DNA from: Undibacterium_A arcticum
GTDB taxonomy: Bacteria > Pseudomonadota > Gammaproteobacteria > Burkholderiales > Burkholderiaceae_D
NCBI RefSeq assembly: GCF_042660705.1
Contig: NZ_JBHSUQ010000001.1
Strand: one strand, 5' to 3'
DNA length: 64,000 bases
The stretch's first letter is position 1; every line of letters begins with the position of its first letter. Shown piece after piece: positions 26,092 through 36,606 of the stretch. The notes beneath the pieces were generated by a model. The model saw only the letters and a list, made by a program, of their open reading frames with translations, did not search any database and had not been told where the DNA came from. The position numbers and the translations under genes are program-made.

Positions 26092-27832
26092 TTATTCGAC
26101 GTCGAGAACTTCTTGAAACTCGTTGATGGCGTCAATATCGGTGCCCATTGAGATGTTGGTCACACGCTCAAGAATAATCTCCACCACCACCGGCACGCCA
26201 TGCTGCTTCATCAGAATCCGCGCTTGCTCAAACGCGGGAATGATTTGTTCCGGCCTGAACACGCGGATCGCCTTGCAGCCCAGACCTTCGATCACGGCCA
26301 CATGATCCACGCCGTAACCCTGAAGTTCCGGCGCGTTGATATTTTCAAATGCCAATTGCACGCAGTAATCCATGTCGAATCCGCGCTGCGACTGACGGAT
26401 CAGGCCAAGGTAGGAATTGTTGACCAGAACATGGATGTAGGGCAGCTTGAATTGCGCGCCGACCGCCAGTTCCTCGATCATGAACTGAAAATCGTAGTCG
26501 CCGGAAATCGCCACAATATCGCCGGTCGGGTCGGACGCGCGCACACCCAATGCGGCCGAAATGGTCCAGCCCAAGGGGCCCGCCTGGCCGCAGTTGATCC
26601 AATGGCGTGGCTTATAGACATGCAGGAACTGGGCCGCCGCAATTTGCGACAAGCCGATGCTGGACACATAACGAACATCCTGCCCAAAGAATTTGTTCAT
26701 TTCCTGATAGACACGCAGCGGCTTGACCGGGACCTCGTCAAAATCGGTACGGCGCAGCATGGTGCGCTTGCGCTCCTGGCACTCGGCCACCCAGGCAGAG
26801 CGGTTTTTCAATTTGCCGGCCGCTTTCCACTCCCGGGCGACTTCGACAAACAATGCCAGCGCTGCTGCCGCATCCGACACGATGCCATAATCAGGACCGA
26901 AGACGCGGCCGATCTGGGTCGGTTCGATGTCCACATGAACAAACTTGCGGCCCTTGGTGAATACCTCGATGGTTCCGGTGTGGCGATTGGCCCAGCGATT
27001 GCCGATACCCAGCGCAAAGTCGGACGCCAGCATGGTGGCGTTTCCATAGCGATGACTGGTTTGCAAACCGACCATGCCCACCATCAGCGGATGGTCATCG
27101 GCAATGCTGCCCCATCCCATCAGTGTCGGGATCACAGGCACACCGACGATTTCGGCAAACTCCACCAGTAAGGCTGACGCATCAGCATTGATGATGCCGC
27201 CGCCCGCGGTAATCAGAGGTCGCTCGGCCTCGTTCAGCATCGCCATCGCTTTTTCAATCTGCGCGCGGCTGGCCTTGGGCTTATAGACCGCCATCGGTTC
27301 GTAGGTGTCCGGGTCGAACTCGATCTGTGCCATCTGGACATCGAACGGCAAATCGATCAAGACCGGACCGGGACGCCCCGAGCGCATCAGATGAAACGCC
27401 TGCTGAAAGACGCGCGGCACCAACGCCGGTTCGCGCACCGTCACCGACCACTTGGTGACCGGCTTGGAGATCGACTCGATATCCACCGCCTGAAAATCTT
27501 CCTTGTAGATGCGGGCGCGCGGCGCCTGACCCGTGATACACAGAATCGGTATCGAGTCAGCTTGTGCCGAATACAGGCCCGTGATCATGTCGGTGCCGGC
27601 CGGCCCCGAGGTGCCGATGCAGATGCCGATATTGCCCGCCTTGGCGCGGGTATAGCCTTCCGCCATGTGCGAAGCGCCTTCAACATGTCGCGCCAGAATA
27701 TGTTTAATGCTGTCGCGCTTTCTTAACGCCGCATATAAAGGATTGATGGCGGCACTCGGCACGCCGAAGGCGACTGTGATGCCTTCTTTCCATTACATGA
27801 ACAGCTGCTTCTGCCGCAGTCATTTTTGCCAT
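26092..27832 (-). CDS. gcl: Glyoxylate carboligase, one frameshift near the start
   Basis: Corrected length is about 580 aa. The true start is the ATG at 27832 (M-A-K-M-T-A-A-E-A-A-V-H-V-M-E), after which a homopolymer change near 27787 shifts the frame into the long reading that ends at 26092. The TPP-dependent enzyme joins two glyoxylates to tartronate semialdehyde plus CO2. The N-terminal region reads H-I-L-A-R-H-V-E-G-A-S-H-M-A-E-G-Y; Val stands where most TPP enzymes have the catalytic Glu, as is known for Gcl. The C-terminal TPP motif is G-D-Y-D-F-Q-F … N-N-S-Y-L-G. The match to E. coli Gcl is strong throughout. It links oxalate-derived glyoxylate to glycerate. Partner genes hyi and glxR are not nearby. 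Confidence 0.93.
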
Positions 27833-28073
27833 GCTAATTCTCCAGATGCGCAGTTTCGTGAATGAGTCGAATTGATATGACACATCCTATCGACAAATCA
27901 TTTCTTTGATAAGGACACTAAATATAGTTTATTCGATACCTCATGTCACTAGTATCACAAGGTGCTGCCGAGCCAATGTCATATGCAGGTAATGGCCAAC
28001 ATTTGCAATCTTATGTATAGGTCTAAATGCCATATGCGCAGAAGCGAATTTACCCAGCGATTGTCAGGCGCTA

Positions 28074-28301
28074 TTAAAGAATGGAGGCGTTGTGCGTGCG
28101 CAAGGCCTCAAGAACGATCTCCTTTAATCCGGATCCGCCTTGCTCATCGACATACAGCAACAGAGACCTCCGCATCCTTGGTTCCCAGAACCGCTTCAGA
28201 TGATCCGCGATATCTTCCGATGCCTGATGGCGATCCGGCATCGTCTCGAAAAATGCACCGATCTGATTGGCCATTGTGACGAGGTTATTCACGACGTTCA
28301 T
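28074..28301 (-). CDS. fdsD: NAD-dependent formate dehydrogenase delta subunit FdsD
   Basis: This 75-aa protein carries the family signature M-A-N-Q-I-G-A-F-F-E near residue 10 and H-L-K-R-F-W-E-P-R-M-R at about 34-44. FdsD is a small subunit or maturation factor of the soluble Mo-dependent formate dehydrogenase. It is the last gene of fdsGBACD, and its start overlaps the end of the FdhD-like gene by 4 bases. It is intact. Confidence 0.93.
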   Translation of the reverse strand: MNVVNNLVTMANQIGAFFETMPDRHQASEDIADHLKRFWEPRMRRSLLLYVDEQGGSGLKEIVLEALRTHNASIL

Positions 28302-29146
28302 ATTTCATTTCTCCCTAAATCTGCATCATGGGTCAGCCGATTCTGGTGTGCGTAGACGACATGGCTTTTTAGACGGACAAAGCCAATCAGGGTCACATTG
28401 GTTTGTTCGGCAAGGCGAATTGCCAATCCAGTCGGCGCGGAAATCGCCGCCAGAAAGCCGATTCCGAGGGTGGCAACCTTCTGCACCATCTCATAGCTTG
28501 CCCGGCTGGTGATCAGCGCGGCGCCTGAGGAAAAATCGATTCTGTCTCTCGCTAATGCACCGATCAATTTATCGAGCGCATTATGCCGCCCAACGTCTTC
28601 ACGGACAACGGTGATTCTTCCATCCGCGGCCAGCCATGCGGCGGCATGCGTGGCGCCAGTGTGACGTTGCATGGCTTGCTGCATCTGCATCGCATCAAGA
28701 CCCGCGTAAATTGCGGCGGCTGAAAACTTTGCATGACTTTCCACGCGGGCGGGACGGCGAATCGCCTGTTGCAAGGTTTCCGCCCCGCACAGACCACAGC
28801 CGGTTCGCCCGGTCAGATTGCGCCGCCTATCCTTGAGCATGACAAATCTTTCGGATGCGATCCGCATTTGCACCTGGATTCCATCCGAGACATTTGACAC
28901 TTCGCAATCAAACAGCTCGGAGGGATGCGCAACAATGCCTTCGCTCAAGGAAAATCCCAGCGCGAAATCTTCCAGATTTGTCGGCGATGCCAGCATCACG
29001 GCATGTGAAATGCCGTTGTATTCGAGCGCAACCGGCACTTCTTCTGCCACATTGTCTGCCTGCACGTCACCCAGACCGTCGCGCCATTTCTGCACGACAA
29101 CCCGGGCCAGTGCTGCGTGTTCATGTTCCGCCATTGCATTCATCAA
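28298..29146 (-). CDS. fdsC: Formate dehydrogenase sulfurtransferase FdsC/FdhD
   Basis: This 282-aa FdhD-family protein transfers sulfur from IscS to the molybdenum cofactor and inserts it into formate dehydrogenase. The conserved Cys loop reads T-G-C-G-L-C-G (about residues 114-120), with both cysteines present. R-E-D-V-G-R-H-N-A-L-D-K (about 183-194) and S-R-A-S-Y-E-M follow. The gene sits between fdsA and fdsD as in the Cupriavidus fdsGBACD operon, starting 18 bp after fdsA. It is intact. A second FdhD (35743-36606) serves the second enzyme. Confidence 0.93.
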   Translation of the reverse strand: MMNAMAEHEHAALARVVVQKWRDGLGDVQADNVAEEVPVALEYNGISHAVMLASPTNLEDFALGFSLSEGIVAHPSELFDCEVSNVSDGIQVQMRIASERFVMLKDRRRNLTGRTGCGLCGAETLQQAIRRPARVESHAKFSAAAIYAGLDAMQMQQAMQRHTGATHAAAWLAADGRITVVREDVGRHNALDKLIGALARDRIDFSSGAALITSRASYEMVQKVATLGIGFLAAISAPTGLAIRLAEQTNVTLIGFVRLKSHVVYAHQNRLTHDADLGRNEI

Positions 29147-29164
29147 TCCGCTCCTTGTTCACGC

Positions 29165-32035
29165 TCACTTATCGGCAACTGCGCTTTCCTGCTCTGCGTC
29201 GGCAGGCGCACCTTTCGATAGCCGTAATTGTTCACGGTTGAAGCGGCTGTAACCCTGTTGCCATTCTGACGCTTGCGTCACCGGCATCACCTGCACTGCG
29301 GTCACCTTGTATTCCGGACAGTTGGTGGCCCAGTCGGAATTATTGGTGGTGATCACGTTGGCGCCGGACTCAGGGAAGTGGAAGGTCGTGTACACCACGC
29401 CCGGCTGCACCCGGTCGGTGATGGTCGCCCGCAATACTGTTTGCCCAGCGCGCGATTCGATACCGACCCAGTCATCCTGCTTGATGCCGCGTTCTTCTGC
29501 GTCGTGCGGATGGACTTCCAGACGGTCTTCGCTGTGCCACTGGTTGTTGTCGGTGCGCCGCGTCTGGGCGCCGACGTTGTACTGCGACAGGATGCGGCCG
29601 GTGGTCAGGATCAGCGGGAACTTGCGCGTAACTTTCAGCGCTAGCGAAAAATTGCGTGTTGATGAATTTCCCCTTACCGCGCACGAACTCGCCGATATGC
29701 ATGGTCGGCGTGCCGCCCGGTGCTTCCTCGTTGCACGGCCATTGAATGCTGCCGAGTTCATCGATTTTCTTGTAGCTGACGCCACGGAAAGTCGGCGTCA
29801 GCGCGGCAATTTCAGCCATGATTTCGGACGGGTGTTTGTAGCGCATCGGATAGCCGAGCGCATTCGCCAAGGCTACCGTAACTTCCCAGTCCGACTTGCC
29901 GGCTTTCGGCGGCATCACTTTGCGCACGCGCGAAATGCGCCTTTCCGCATTGGTGAAGGTGCCGTCTTTTTCGAGGAAGGAAGAACCCGGCAGGAATACG
30001 TGCGCATACTTGGCGGTTTCGTTCAGGAACAGGTCCTGCACCACAATACATTCCATCGCGGCCAGCGCGGCGGTGACGTGTTGCGTGTTCGGATCGGACT
30101 GGACGATGTCTTCGCCTTCGCAATACAGGCCCATGAAGCTGCCGTCGAGTGCGGCGTCGAACATGTTGGGGATGCGCAGGCCCGGTTCCGGATCCAGCGT
30201 GCAGTTCCACGCTTGTTCGAATTCGGTACGCACGGTGGTGTCGGAGATATGGCGATAACCGGGCAGCTCATGCGGGAAGGAGCCCATGTCGCATGCACCT
30301 TGCACATTGTTCTGTCCGCGCAAGGGATTGACGCCGACGCCTTCGCGCCCGATGTTGCCGGTTGCCATCGCAAGATTGGCGATCCCCATCACCATGGTCG
30401 AGCCTTGTGAATGCTCAGTGACGCCGAGGCCATAATAAATCGCACCGTTGCCGCCCGCTGCGAACAGGCGTGCGGCGCCGCGCAGTTCTTCGGCCGGCAC
30501 GCCGCTAATGGCCGCCATCGCTTCCGGCGAATTGTCGGGCCGCAGCACAAACTGCTGCCAATCCTTGAATGATTGTTCTTCGCAGCGCGCGGCGATGAAG
30601 TCGGCGTCGAACAAGCTTTCGCTCATGATCACATGCGCCATGGCGGTGATGACGGCGACGTTTGTACCCGGCATCAGCTTCAAATGGTAATCGGCCTCGA
30701 CGTGCGGCGACTTGACCATTTCGGTGGCGCGCGGATCGATCACGATCAGTTTGGCGCCCTGACGTAGCCGTCGCTTCATTTGCGAGGCAAAAACCGGATG
30801 CGCCGATGCCGGGTTGGCGCCGATGATCATGATGACGTCGGCTTTCATCACCGAATCGAAGGCCTGCGTGCCGGCCGATTCACCCAGCGTCTGTTTCAAA
30901 CCATAACCGGTCGGCGAATGGCAAACGCGGGCGCAGGTATCGACGTTGTTGTTGCCGAATGCAGCGCGCACCAGTTTTTGCACCAGGTAGGTTTCTTCGT
31001 TGGTGCAACGAGACGAGGTGATGCCGCCGATCGAATCCTTGCCGAACTTTGCCTGGATGCGGCGGAATTCGGACGCGGCATAATTGACCGCTTCATCCCA
31101 CGATACTTCGCGCCACGGGTCGGTGATTTTGGCCCGGATCATCGGCTTGAGCATGCGGTCCTTGTGTGTCGCATAGCCCCAGGCAAAACGGCCCTTGACG
31201 CAGGAGTGGCCATGGTTCGCATGGCCATCCTTGTTCGGCACCATGCGCACCACTTCATTGCCCTTCATCTCGGCCTTGAACGAGCAGCCGACGCCGCAAT
31301 ACGCGCAGGTCGTGATCTTGCTGTGCTCGGCCTGGCCCATCATGATGACGGTTTTTCCGTCAGCGTGGCGGTCGGGCAGGCATCGACGCAGGCGCCACAA
31401 GAGACGCATTCCGATTCCATGAAAGCCTGATCCTGACCAGCCGACACGCGCGAGTCGAAGCCGCGCCCCGAGATTGTCAGCGCGAACGTGCCTTGTGTTT
31501 CTTCGCAGGCGCGCACGCAGCGGTTGCAGACGATGCACTTCGATGCGTCATAGGTGAAATACGGATTGGACTCATCTTTCTCCAGCTTCAGATGGTTTTT
31601 GCCTTCGTAGCCATAGCGCACGTCGCGCAAGCCGACCACGCCCGCCATGTCCTGCAATTCGCAATTACCGTTGGTCGGGCAGGTCAGGCAATCGAGCGGA
31701 TGGTCAGAGATATACAACTCCATCATGCCCTTGCGGATGTCAGCCAGTTTCGGGGTCTGGGTCTTGACCTTCATGCCGGGTTCGCACGGCGTGGTGCAGG
31801 AAGCCGGATAGCCTTTGCGGCCTGCAATTTCAACCAGGCACAAACGGCAGGAACCGAAGGGCTCCAGGCTGTCGGTCGCGCAGAGTTTCGGCACATTGAC
31901 GCCCGCCTCGACCGCCGCACGCATCACCGAGGTGCCGGCCGCGACATTGACTTCGACGCCATCGATTTCTAGCGTGACGGTGTTGTCTGAAACGCGTTCC
32001 GGCGTTCCGTAATCCAATCCATTGAACTGGTTCAT
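29165..32035 (-). CDS. fdsA: NAD-dependent formate dehydrogenase alpha subunit FdsA, two frameshifts
   Basis: The catalytic subunit is about 956 aa. It starts at 32035 (M-N-Q-F-N-G-L) with AAAGGAATC upstream. The N-terminal NuoG-like part binds [2Fe-2S] and [4Fe-4S] clusters (C-R-L-C, C-L-T-C, C-I-V-C-N-R-C-V-R-A-C, C-V-S-C-G-A-C). Then come C-A-Y-C-G-V-G-C and the bis-MGD molybdenum domain, with the active-site Cys region V-D-T-C-A-R-V-C-H and a C-terminal molybdopterin-binding domain. The frame changes near 31355 (an A run short by one) and near 29640 (a T run long by one); all domains are otherwise intact, so I read both as sequencing errors. It oxidises formate to CO2 in the cytoplasm and passes electrons to FdsB. 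Confidence 0.93.
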
Positions 32036-32058
32036 GTGATTCCTTTGCTCGTTCTTGT

Positions 32059-33606
<1,548 letters not shown>

Positions 33607-33610
<4 letters not shown>

Positions 33611-34086
33611 TTTGCACCTCGCTTGGCGTTGATCAATGCATCAAATTTTTCCGGTGTAATGCGCGCATGGAGTTCGTCACCGATCGTGATGTTTGGGCCC
33701 ACTGCGCATTGGCCGAGGCAATAGGCCGGCTCCAAAGTGACTTCGCCGTCGGCCGTGGTTTGATGAAAATCGCAACCGAGGGCTGCTTTCGCGTGCGCGA
33801 CCAGCGCGTCCGCTCCTCTCGCCTGGCAAGCCTCGGCGCGACATAACTGCACTAGGTGTTTGCCTGCCGGCTCTTGCCGGAAATGGTGGTAATAGGTGAT
33901 GACGCCATGCACTTCGGCACGCGACACGTTGAGTCCATCGGCAATCATCGCTACTGCATCCGACGGGATGTAGCCGACTGCATCCTGAATGCCGTGCAAG
34001 ATCGGCAGCATCGCGCCCGGCATCGATTTACATGCCTTGATGACATCCTGGACCGTTGTGACATCCCATGACTTTACGGGTTGCAT
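33607..34086 (-). CDS. fdsG: NAD-dependent formate dehydrogenase gamma subunit FdsG
   Basis: This 159-aa NuoE-like [2Fe-2S] protein has the four ligands in C-R-A-E-A-C and C-L-G-Q-C (about residues 85-90 and 125-129). The helical N-terminal part contains Y-I-P-S-D-A and V-I-T-Y-Y-H-H-F. It is the first gene of the fds operon, with an AAGGAGCAAC leader, and stands divergent to fdsR. It is intact. Confidence 0.95.
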
Positions 34087-34212
34087 GTGTTGCTCCTTAT
34101 TTTGACCTTCACTACTTTGTTAGGCGCTCTTAATATGTAATTATGTGTATGTTTGGGAGGCGATTCGCAGCTATAGTATTGGCGTCTTTCCTCTAGCGCG
34201 CAATATGATAAA

Positions 34213-34228
34213 TATCCACATATGGATA
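34213..34228. promoter_or_regulatory. Inverted repeat in the fdsG-fdsR intergenic region
   Basis: The arms TATCCA and TGGATA are separated by CATA. The site lies 41 bp upstream of the fdsR start and 127 bp from fdsG. It is a candidate operator for FdsR (autoregulation or fds control). Confidence 0.4.
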
Positions 34229-34268
34229 GGCAGCATTCGGTAATTTAAATAGGCAAAGTTGGTCATAT

Positions 34269-35403
34269 ATGAAGATTGAAATTCGGCCGAGCTTGTTTGT
34301 TGAGCGACACGGCCAAACCTTTTTCACTCGTGAAGGGCCTGCAGCTGCTGGCCGCTGTCGAGAAAGGTGGTAACTTGCAGACGGCGAGCAAGGCGCTGTC
34401 GATCTCTTACCGGCATGCCTGGAATGCCTTGGCCGAAATGGAGGCATTGCTGGGCGGTGCGGTCGTCGAGATGACGCGAGGGCGCGGATCGGAACTGACC
34501 CCGCTGGGCAAGCGGCTGGTGGCGGCGGAAAAACTGATTCACGCCAGGGTGGATCCGCTGCTCGACAGCATGGCGAGCGAAATCGAGGCGGAGATTCAAG
34601 GCGCCATTTCGCTCGTGAGAAATGTCTTGAAGATTTATGCCAGTCACGGGTTCGCCATTGAAGCGCTCAACAAGCAACTGCAAAAGAAAAATATCCCGCT
34701 GGATTTGAGCTATCGCGGCAGCCTGGAGGCGATGAGCGCCTTTAGTCGAGGAAATTGCGACATTGCCGGTTTCCATGTGCCGATAGGCGTATTTGAAATC
34801 CCGGTATTCAAACACTTCGAACCATGGCTCAAGCCCAGCCATCAGCTCATCAACCTCGCCACCCGCAGGCAAGGAATCATGGTGGCAAAGGGGAACCCGA
34901 AAAATATCTGGGGCGTGAAGGATTTGCTGCGTCCTGACGTGCAATTCGTGAACCGCCAGCAGGGATCGGGAACCCGGCTGATCCTCGATTTATTACTGCA
35001 GCAGGAAGGGAAAACCGGGCGCGACATCAATGGCTTCGAAAACATTGAACTGACCCATGCGGCGATCGCCGCTTACATCTTGTGCGGCAAGGCCGATGCC
35101 GGTTTGGGGGTTGAAACTGCGGCGCGTCAATTCGATCTGGATTTTATTCCGATACTGACGGAACGTTATTTCCTGATTTGCGATAAAAAATTGCTGCTTG
35201 ATTCGCGGTTCACGCCAATCCTGGAGTTTTTGAAAACCAGTGAATTCCGAACCGAGGTCAATAGATTGCCGGGGTACGACGTCAACGAAACGGGGACGGT
35301 CATGACATTGCGCGAGGCGTTTCCAAAAGTGCCGATTTCTCACGGGACCAAGGCCGCGCCGCGTGAAAAAGAAAAGACCAGAACCACACCTGGCAAGACG
35401 TGA
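34269..35403 (+). CDS. fdsR: Formate dehydrogenase regulator FdsR-like (ModE-type HTH plus binding domain), one frameshift
   Basis: Corrected length is about 377 aa. The start is the ATG at 34269; one extra T in a TTTTT run near 34318-34322 shifts the frame before S-L-V-K-G-L-Q-L-L-A-A-V. The N-terminal LysR/ModE-type winged helix (about residues 18-85) has A-S-K-A-L-S-I-S-Y-R-H-A-W-N-A-L. A periplasmic-binding-protein-like effector domain follows (about 120-330), with N-R-Q-Q-G-S-G-T-R-L-I-L-D. Homologues next to fds genes (as in Cupriavidus FdsR) control the formate dehydrogenase operon. It is divergent from fdsG across 182 bp that holds an inverted repeat at 34213-34228. Confidence 0.85.
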
Positions 35404-35465
35404 TGCTGGCCGGTATCTGATCCGGAGTGGGTCTGGCCGCTGCAGATTCCCAGGCTTCCGTCCCG

Positions 35466-35745
35466 TCATTTCAGCCGCTGCACACCTGGCAACGCAATTA
35501 GATCGCGACCATGACAGGCCATCACCACGCTGCATCCTGTGCCGACCAAGTGGGTATCACTGCGATTGTCTGTTCGCGCTGGGTTCATCCCAGGTTGGCG
35601 GTCGGTTCGTCGAGCAATTGTCATCTGGGCGCAAGGACCTTGGCGCGCGCTAGCGCGATGCGCTGCTTGTCGCCGCCGGACAGGATGGTGGGACTGCTGC
35701 CCAGCAGATGCACCACTCCGAACCACTTGTCCCTGATGTAATTCA
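35466..35745 (-). pseudogene. ABC transporter ATP-binding protein, C-terminal remnant
   Basis: On the minus strand one frame reads the ABC signature L-S-G-G-D-K-Q-R-I-A-L-A-R-A-K-V-L-A-P (about 35690-35634). After a stop or frame break, a Walker B-like D-E-P-T-A and then C-S-V-V-M-A-C-H with R-D-L-I-A-L-P-G-V-Q-R-L-K follow (to 35466). The Walker A half is missing. The remnant fills the gap between fdsR and the second fdhD gene. The substrate is unknown; anion (molybdate or tungstate) uptake would be logical next to formate dehydrogenase genes but cannot be shown. Confidence 0.65.
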
Positions 35746-36606
35746 GTACCCGACCGTCTCCGCATTTCGGGAACCGGTCTCCAACAGCTGCGGCTCGAAC
35801 AGCAGCCGCTCCTTGCCCGTCAAAAGCAGGAAATGCTTGCCAGTACAGCGCGCCAGCAAAGACATGCCCAGGCGCTCTGCCACCATATGCCCCATCTGTG
35901 TGGTTCCGGAGCGCGACAGTAGAAATGGAATGCCCATCTGCCCGCCCTTGATGACCATTTCGGACGTCAGGCGACCGGTCGAATAAAATACCTTGTCTTT
36001 ACCGCTGATGTCATCGAGCCACATCCTGCCGGCGATCGCATCCACTGCGTTGTGGCGACCCACATCTTCGATAAAGTAAAGCAGCTTGCCATCGGCGGCA
36101 AACAAGGCACAGCCATGGACCGAGCCCGCCTGCTTGTAAATCGAGTCCTGCGTCCGGATCATGTCGACGATTTTGTAGAGAACCGATTGCTTCAAGCGCG
36201 CATCCGGTGACAGGACGATCGAATCGACCTCATCCATCAGGCCGCCGAAAACCGAGCCTTGGCCGCAGCCGGTGGTAACGACCTTCTTCGAAGTGCGCTC
36301 TTCAATATCCGCGATGCCGGAGTAGGTGTTTACCGCAACCGCATTGACCGACCAGTCCACCTGGACCGACGCAATGTCGTCGATTGACCGGACCAGACGC
36401 TGGTTGCGCAGGTAGCCGAGCGTCAGCGCTTCCGGTGCACCGCCGAGCGTCATCAGCGTCACCAGTTCACGTTTGTCGACGTACACGGTCAGTGGTCGTT
36501 CGGCCGGAATCGCAATCGTCGACAGCCGGCCACGTTCATCCAGCACTTCAACATCGTGCGTCAACTCTGCAGCAGCGTTGGATAGGAGCGGCCGGGTTTT
36601 CACCAT
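35743..36606 (-). CDS. fdhD: Formate dehydrogenase accessory sulfurtransferase FdhD, second copy
   Basis: This 287-aa FdhD-family protein has a Cys loop that reads T-G-C-G-Q-G-S (about residues 112-118), with only the first cysteine, unlike the C-x-x-C of FdsC at 28298-29146. The family signatures I-E-D-V-G-R-H-N-A-V-D and T-G-R-L-T-S-E-M are present. Its start overlaps the end of the second alpha-subunit gene by 7 bases. The two are clearly an operon, and this FdhD presumably matures that enzyme. It is intact. Confidence 0.92.
   Translation of the reverse strand: MVKTRPLLSNAAAELTHDVEVLDERGRLSTIAIPAERPLTVYVDKRELVTLMTLGGAPEALTLGYLRNQRLVRSIDDIASVQVDWSVNAVAVNTYSGIADIEERTSKKVVTTGCGQGSVFGGLMDEVDSIVLSPDARLKQSVLYKIVDMIRTQDSIYKQAGSVHGCALFAADGKLLYFIEDVGRHNAVDAIAGRMWLDDISGKDKVFYSTGRLTSEMVIKGGQMGIPFLLSRSGTTQMGHMVAERLGMSLLARCTGKHFLLLTGKERLLFEPQLLETGSRNAETVGY

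Noticed and set aside
29165..32035. Selenocysteine codon in formate dehydrogenase
   Set aside because: The active-site position is encoded as Cys in both alpha subunits and no in-frame TGA occurs there; the breaks are homopolymer frameshifts.
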